A stretch of 64,000 nucleotides of DNA from Maribacter_C sp947494565 (GTDB taxonomy: Bacteria > Bacteroidota > Bacteroidia > Flavobacteriales > Flavobacteriaceae): assembly GCF_047345415.1 (NCBI RefSeq), contig NZ_JBLFEP010000003.1, forward strand, positions 744,001-808,000. The letters run 5' to 3'. This document shows, in pieces, positions 59,581-64,000 of the stretch. Within the stretch, counting starts at the first letter, position 1; each line of letters begins with the position of its first letter. The notes beneath the pieces were generated by a model. The model did no database searches and had not been told where the DNA came from. It was given only the letters and a program-made list of their open reading frames with translations. The position numbers were made by a program, and so were the translations under genes.

Positions 59581-60666
59581 CTAAAGCCAGCGCTTCTTTT
59601 TAAAGTACATCAACATCGCAATAAAGAGGAGGAGCATGGCGCCCAACACAATAAAGTAACCGTTCTCCGACTCTAACTCGGGCATGTTTCTAAAATTCAT
59701 TCCGTACACCCCTGCAATAAAGGTCAGCGGGATAAAAATCGATGCCATGATCGTAAGCACTTTCATGACCTCATTCATTTTATTGCTCATATTGCTCATA
59801 TACATCTCCATTAAGCTCATTGACATTTCGCGGTATACCTGTAAAGTCTCGTTGATTTCAACGCTATGGTCCAATGCATCCCGAAGAAATGGTTTGGTAT
59901 CCTTTGAAATCAAATGGCTCTCGCTATCGATCAATCGCCCCACCAATTCCTTTACCGGAAAAATATGTCGCCTGATTTTCAGAATGTCCTTCTTCAGTTG
60001 TTGGATCTTATGTGCCATTTCTGCATCGGGGTTGTCATAGACCTCTGCTTCCAGGGCCTCCATTCTGGCACTTATACTTTCCAATACAACAAAATAGTTA
60101 TCGATTACGGCATCCAACAGCGCAAAGAACAAGTAATCACTTTTTCTTTCACGAATTCGGCCCAATGCCCTGTTCAATCGATTTCTTACTCCGTTAAAAA
60201 CATCTTCTTTTTCTTCCTGAAAGACCAAAACACAGTGTTCAAAAAGAACAAATGCAACATGCTCATTGACCAACTCATTGGTATCTGAGATGTATACCAT
60301 CTTAAAAACACCAAAAATATAAGATTCATATTCATCTATCTTGGGCCTTTGCTGCGGATTAATAGCGTCTTCAAGCAACAACGGATTCAGACCGAACTTC
60401 TTCCCCAACTCCTCAATAAACGCCTCATCACTGATACCCACAACATCGATCCAAGAGGTAGATTTACTATTTTTATAAGATAAAATTTCCCCTATGGTCT
60501 TGGGATATTCTTCACGGACGTCTTCAGAAGAATAATCAAACACATGGACATTACTTTCAGTTTTCTCGCGTCGTCCTAGATAGGTAATTGTTCCTGGAGC
60601 CTTTCCTATCTTTCTTTTGGCACGTGATACCTTTGGCTTTTCGTGTCTCTTTGGATTTCTTTTCAT
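59581..60666 (-). CDS. corA: CorA-family magnesium/cobalt transporter
   Basis: This is a 361-residue channel. The large cytoplasmic N-terminal funnel (1-295) includes WIDVVGISDEAFIEELGKKFGLNPLLLEDAINPQQRPKIDEY-type motifs. Two C-terminal helices follow, the first ending in the hallmark VYGMNFRNMPE (GMN selectivity loop). CorA takes up magnesium along the membrane potential. A basic N-terminal extension (residues 1-30) is typical of Bacteroidota members. The region between 59403 and 59580 holds no supported gene. Confidence 0.94.
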   Translation of the reverse strand: MKRNPKRHEKPKVSRAKRKIGKAPGTITYLGRREKTESNVHVFDYSSEDVREEYPKTIGEILSYKNSKSTSWIDVVGISDEAFIEELGKKFGLNPLLLEDAINPQQRPKIDEYESYIFGVFKMVYISDTNELVNEHVAFVLFEHCVLVFQEEKEDVFNGVRNRLNRALGRIRERKSDYLFFALLDAVIDNYFVVLESISARMEALEAEVYDNPDAEMAHKIQQLKKDILKIRRHIFPVKELVGRLIDSESHLISKDTKPFLRDALDHSVEINETLQVYREMSMSLMEMYMSNMSNKMNEVMKVLTIMASIFIPLTFIAGVYGMNFRNMPELESENGYFIVLGAMLLLFIAMLMYFKKKRWL

Positions 60667-60707
60667 AGTTGTTTAGGAAGTAATTTAAAGATAATGAACT
60701 TCACAGC

Positions 60708-61496
60708 TTAGTTTTCTTTGAATTCCAATTTATTTAACAACAATCCGGAACCCGGAGCGACGTAAGTCATTGGTGTCACGTGCGAACCCTTAAGGGATGC
60801 CTCGATTTCTTGTACTGTTAGCTTTCCCTTCCCCAATTCAATTAGTGCCCCCATAATCATACGGACTTGATAGCGCATAAATCCCGTGGCGGTGATGTGT
60901 AGCGCATAGCTCGTTTCCGGAAAGAAGTTTGCGGACAAAAGGGTATTATTTTGAATAACACAACGTTCTATCTTTCTTAGAAATTTGGAGTTTTCCTGGA
61001 TGCGAGACGTGTATGCTGAAAAATCATGTTCCCCTTCGAACACTCGGGCTCCCTCTTTCATGATCTGAATATCAAGAGATTCGATAATGTTCGCCAAAAA
61101 AGGAGCGCAGAACGGGTGGTTTTTTATACCAAAAGAAAATAAGTACACGTACTCTTTGCGCTTACTATGTTGAATGATATTAAATTCTTGCGACACCTCA
61201 TTGATATGTAAAGCCCGAATATCGGGAGGTAGATTTTTATTGAATTCCTCCAAGAACAGGCGGTTGTCCGCCAAGGGGCCGTCAATAAAAAGTTCAAAAG
61301 CGGCTTCCAGGGCCGAAACTTTAGCATCGGTACGGCCTGCCGCCAAAACCTTTGTTTTGTTATCGGGCAAGACAAACCGAAGTGTTTTCAATATCATTTG
61401 TTCAATGGTCTTTTGATTAGGCTGTTTTTGCCATCCACTATAACGAAATCCCAAATATTGAACCCTTATCAAGTAACAGAATCGTTCTTTTTGCAT
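60708..61496 (-). CDS. TruA-family pseudouridine synthase, divergent paralogue
   Basis: This is a 262-residue protein of the TruA fold. YLIRVQYLGFRYSGWQKQPNQKTIE is the family N-terminus. The catalytic loop reads AAGRTDAKVSA (Asp57 kept), where standard TruA has RTDxGVHA; the Gly and His are replaced by Lys and Ser. The C-terminal ITATGFMRYQVRMIMGALIELGKG is normal. TruA modifies positions 38-40 of tRNA anticodon arms. The altered loop suggests a second, specialised member, with the standard truA elsewhere. It stands alone. Confidence 0.85.
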   Translation of the reverse strand: MQKERFCYLIRVQYLGFRYSGWQKQPNQKTIEQMILKTLRFVLPDNKTKVLAAGRTDAKVSALEAAFELFIDGPLADNRLFLEEFNKNLPPDIRALHINEVSQEFNIIQHSKRKEYVYLFSFGIKNHPFCAPFLANIIESLDIQIMKEGARVFEGEHDFSAYTSRIQENSKFLRKIERCVIQNNTLLSANFFPETSYALHITATGFMRYQVRMIMGALIELGKGKLTVQEIEASLKGSHVTPMTYVAPGSGLLLNKLEFKEN

Positions 61497-61629
61497 AATT
61501 GACTGCTTTGCACTTAAAAGTAGGTCATCGACCAGAATATGAAAACCCTTACCTCAAGAAAATGTCAAATCTCAACAACCATAACATTTTTTTTGTAATT
61601 TCATCAGTAAACCATAAACCACCTAAACA

Positions 61630-62067
61630 ATGAACCAATCAAGAATCAAACCCACCATTTGGTTTTGGGTACTGGCTGTTCTGGGCCTCTTGTGGAATCT
61701 TATAGGCGTCTACTTCTATTTGATCGAGGCTTATATGAAAGATGAAATGAGGGCGACCTTGAGCGATGCGCAAAGGGCCATTTTCGAAACCCAACCGGTT
61801 TGGTTGACCGCTGCGTATGCTTTGGCCGTTTTCGGCGGGGCTTTGGGTTGTATCGGTCTTCTCGTGCGAAAAAAATGGGCCACTCCCCTGTTCCTACTTT
61901 CGCTGGTAGCTCTAATAGCACGCACCTGCTATTACTTCTTCATGACCAATGCTACAGAGGTTTTCGATATGGTACAGGGTACCATTTTACCGATTGCGGT
62001 AATTATCATAGGGGCGCTTCTCTATATCTTTTCGAAAATCGCGGCAGATCGCAGGTGGATTACCTAA
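61630..62067 (+). CDS. Small four-helix membrane protein
   Basis: This is a 145-residue protein with four hydrophobic helices (about 10-30, 58-76, 82-100 and 112-132) and short loops. No transport or catalytic motif is visible. Similar flavobacterial proteins are called hypothetical or, doubtfully, sugar transporters. It has a reasonable leader of 130 nt. Function unknown. Confidence 0.75.
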   Translation: MNQSRIKPTIWFWVLAVLGLLWNLIGVYFYLIEAYMKDEMRATLSDAQRAIFETQPVWLTAAYALAVFGGALGCIGLLVRKKWATPLFLLSLVALIARTCYYFFMTNATEVFDMVQGTILPIAVIIIGALLYIFSKIAADRRWIT

Positions 62068-62247
62068 TCCCAGTTGATTTCATTGTTTCGGCGCGTATCA
62101 TTTCATGTCGTTCAAAGGCGTACCTCACCACTATTATTTAAGGTTACCCAACATTACTGGCGCTTCATCGAATATTTTAAATAAACGAAGTAGGTGGTCG
62201 TTTTAAAATAGCAGACCTGGTGCCCAAACGCCAGAAACCTACTTATT

Positions 62248-62727
62248 ATGAAACCCATTTTACAACTATTTACATTAAAAAGGAGTTATATTCTATCTGC
62301 GATCGTACTATTGACGCTGGTAATCTTTAACTTTTATGGCCCTTACACAGGGAAATTCTATTTTTTCAAACTAGATAATTATATTTTTCCCATTCTGACC
62401 CTCATACATCTGGTTTTTCTTTATGTACTTTGGTTTAAGATCAAGGAAGATGAAATGACCGATCCCCAAATGCGAAATTTGGAGTACGCACTTTATGTCA
62501 TACTTATCGTATACATCTATAAGGCATTTGAAAGTCTTCATGTGCTCTCTACCTATGGCGATTATGAGTTTCATCTATTACCGGGAGCCTTTTTACCGGT
62601 AGGCATTTTGATACTCCTTTTACACTTCTTACTTATTGGTCTTACATTATTAGCCTTCAAGTATCGAAAAGATAGAGTCGGAGATTATAATTTTGACGAT
62701 ATGAACCATATCGATTCATGGGAATAA
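62248..62727 (+). CDS. Small four-helix membrane protein
   Basis: This is a 159-residue protein. Four hydrophobic segments (about 13-30, 45-63, 81-97 and 117-138) alternate with short polar loops; the C-terminus is charged (KYRKDRVGDYNFDD). No family is recognised. It lies 180 nt after another small membrane protein on the same strand, without sequence similarity to it. A bidirectional terminator follows. Confidence 0.75.
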   Translation: MKPILQLFTLKRSYILSAIVLLTLVIFNFYGPYTGKFYFFKLDNYIFPILTLIHLVFLYVLWFKIKEDEMTDPQMRNLEYALYVILIVYIYKAFESLHVLSTYGDYEFHLLPGAFLPVGILILLLHFLLIGLTLLAFKYRKDRVGDYNFDDMNHIDSWE

Positions 62728-62747
62728 CAACATATTGATGTTATGGC

Positions 62748-62784
62748 AAAAAAAAGGCCTTGGAAACTTTTCCAGGGCCTTTTT
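62748..62784. terminator. Bidirectional intrinsic terminator
   Basis: AGGCCTTGGAA pairs with TTCCAGGGCCT (one G-T pair) around ACTT. An A tract precedes it and a T tract follows, so it can end both the membrane-protein gene (plus) and the spondin-domain gene (minus). Confidence 0.9.
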
Positions 62785-62806
62785 AAACAAACAAACACAA
62801 AATTCT

Positions 62807-64000
62807 TTAGTTGGGCGTCACGGTTACCTTGACCACATTATAGCCTCCTCTTGGATCTTCGATTCCAACAACACCGGCCGGTGAAGAAATAAGGCCTTTT
62901 CCAAATTGGACATCCTCGATTTCTGATACCCTACGGACAGCCGTATTACCATCTGCAGCACCCGTATTCGGACCGGATTGCCATGGCGCTTGGTCAGCAC
63001 CAAAGCCCACCGTTTGGTCTACTTCAGTTCCTGAATCGTACAAATATGTTTTCAAAGTTGCCTCGGTACCGCTCTTAGGGGAACCGTTCTCATCCCACAG
63101 TGGGAATCCTGAATTATTATAGGCCAAGAACCAATCATTGGTAAAGACGAACATCGTATTGAAACCAAGTTTATACCCTTCTGGCACGTCATTCAAACTA
63201 AAGGTCAGGCTCTCACCAGGACCGATAGGAGCCGCTTCATTGCTCTTCGCAGCAGGTAAATTGAGCTGACTGGTAACATAATCGAACATCACCCCATTGT
63301 TGCCATCCTCGGCAAGCTCTTCCAATCCACTGCCAGCGACGGCCGCCTCTCCTTGAGTAAATACAGGGTCACTGGCATCGCCAAAGGCATAAACGATTCC
63401 GGGTGAGAAAACACTATAGCTTGATGACAAACGTAAAGGTGCTCCTGTCGACCCCTTTTCAGTGAACCATTCGAATAAGTCCGCCGGATTTCCTTGTACC
63501 GCGATCTTGGCCAATCCAAGTTGTCTTTCTGGCTGCCCCGCATCAAACAAAGGATTGGCCAATGCATGAAGTACAACGATACCTGGAGAAAGTATAACAG
63601 GATCTGTAGCCATGGCGCCTTGAATGTTCTTAATGTTCAAGGTAAATGTTCTTGTAGGCTCATCATAAGCCAAAGTGACTTTGACCATATCGGTCACATC
63701 CGTAGTGACCATACGAACAGTAATATCATCATCAGGCTCACCAGCCTCGGCTCCACCAGGTTCTGACGTAAAGGTGGCCTCATCTTCCTCTTCAGTGCCA
63801 GAATCCCACAGATAGATTTGATCCGTGATATCTCCGGTTACCGGAATACCATTTTCAAATAAAGCTACTCCAGCTCCGGTTGGCCCATAGAACCAATCAT
63901 TGGAAACCACCTGCATCGTCGCAAAATTCAGTTTTGTTCCTGGTACAGCTTGAAAATCCACGGAGTATGCCCCACCAGCTACAGTTACCGGACCGGGCTC
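62807..64000 (-). CDS. Spondin-domain protein, 5' end beyond the window
   Basis: The frame runs from TAG-free open sequence at the right edge to a stop at 62807 (397 codons visible). Two spondin_N domains lie in tandem: VVSNDWFYGPTGAGVALFENG with YLWDSGTEEEDE, and FVFTNDWFLAYNNSGFPLW with YLYDSGTEVDQT and ADQAPWQSGPNTGAADG. These domains are calcium-binding jelly rolls in secreted proteins. The N-terminus, including any signal peptide, is outside. There is no T9SS domain at the C-terminus. The role is likely surface or matrix adhesion (inference). Confidence 0.85.
   Translation of the reverse strand, partial: EPGPVTVAGGAYSVDFQAVPGTKLNFATMQVVSNDWFYGPTGAGVALFENGIPVTGDITDQIYLWDSGTEEEDEATFTSEPGGAEAGEPDDDITVRMVTTDVTDMVKVTLAYDEPTRTFTLNIKNIQGAMATDPVILSPGIVVLHALANPLFDAGQPERQLGLAKIAVQGNPADLFEWFTEKGSTGAPLRLSSSYSVFSPGIVYAFGDASDPVFTQGEAAVAGSGLEELAEDGNNGVMFDYVTSQLNLPAAKSNEAAPIGPGESLTFSLNDVPEGYKLGFNTMFVFTNDWFLAYNNSGFPLWDENGSPKSGTEATLKTYLYDSGTEVDQTVGFGADQAPWQSGPNTGAADGNTAVRRVSEIEDVQFGKGLISSPAGVVGIEDPRGGYNVVKVTVTPN

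Overview
The window is chromosomal DNA of a marine-type Flavobacteriaceae bacterium (Bacteroidota), probably in the Maribacter/Zobellia/Arenibacter neighbourhood. The evidence is a type IX secretion (T9SS) type B sorting domain, a short 287-residue principal sigma factor, many SPII lipoproteins, DUF5916 and spondin-domain proteins, TAnnTTTG-type -7 promoter elements and MenB of the menaquinone pathway. Genes are dense and run on both strands. I saw no rRNA, tRNA, CRISPR, transposase or prophage genes. The genus is an inference.

Layout. 1-5.2 kb: envelope lipoproteins, a T9SS cargo protein, a cold-shock protein, and a cassette of three tiny basic-peptide ORFs. 5.4-14.3 kb: a GntR regulator, a penicillin-acylase-family lipoprotein, a DUF3052 protein, an ECF sigma factor with a membrane partner, and an operon of DUF5916, MocA-like and amidohydrolase genes. 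14.4-17.2 kb: a VWA lipoprotein, a PI-PLC-like enzyme and two free-standing 55-residue one-helix membrane peptides. 17.3-22.2 kb (minus): a coupled operon of pirin, cytochrome c/FG-GAP lipoprotein, 3D-domain lipoprotein, peptidoglycan amidase and M14 carboxypeptidase. 22.3-25.3 kb: a beta-lactamase-fold hydrolase, a repeat-rich gap and menB. 25.5-36.7 kb: a lipoprotein, a WYL regulator with a GyrI-like and a DUF1801 protein, two peptidases, a glycosyltransferase, an SF2 helicase, a hydroxyacid dehydrogenase, DUF6155 and rpoD.

37.2-47.5 kb (minus) is the most system-like region. Six tightly packed genes encode a cytoplasmic hybrid histidine kinase with an HPt domain, a stand-alone receiver, a membrane-anchored HEAT scaffold with a long acidic linker, a processive GT2 glycosyltransferase, an LtaS-like alkaline-phosphatase-superfamily enzyme fused to TPRs, and a TPR/YaiO-type outer-membrane barrel. 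Together they look like an envelope-spanning polysaccharide synthesis, modification and export machine under phosphorelay control. Just downstream on the same strand lie two related acidic micro-ORFs.

47.7-64 kb: an M19 dipeptidase, a thioesterase, DUF72, then a possible small-molecule locus (Fe/2OG oxygenase, KamA-like radical SAM aminomutase, two paralogous ATP-grasp ligases), DUF2461, cysteine synthesis (cysE-cysM), two tandem alpha/beta hydrolases, CorA, a divergent TruA paralogue, two small membrane proteins and a spondin-domain protein cut by the window edge.

The strongest candidates for undescribed biology are the three micro-ORF families (1.7-2.1, 16.6-17.2 and 36.8-37.0 kb), all absent from ordinary gene calls, the 37-47 kb envelope operon, and the KamA/2OG/ATP-grasp locus.
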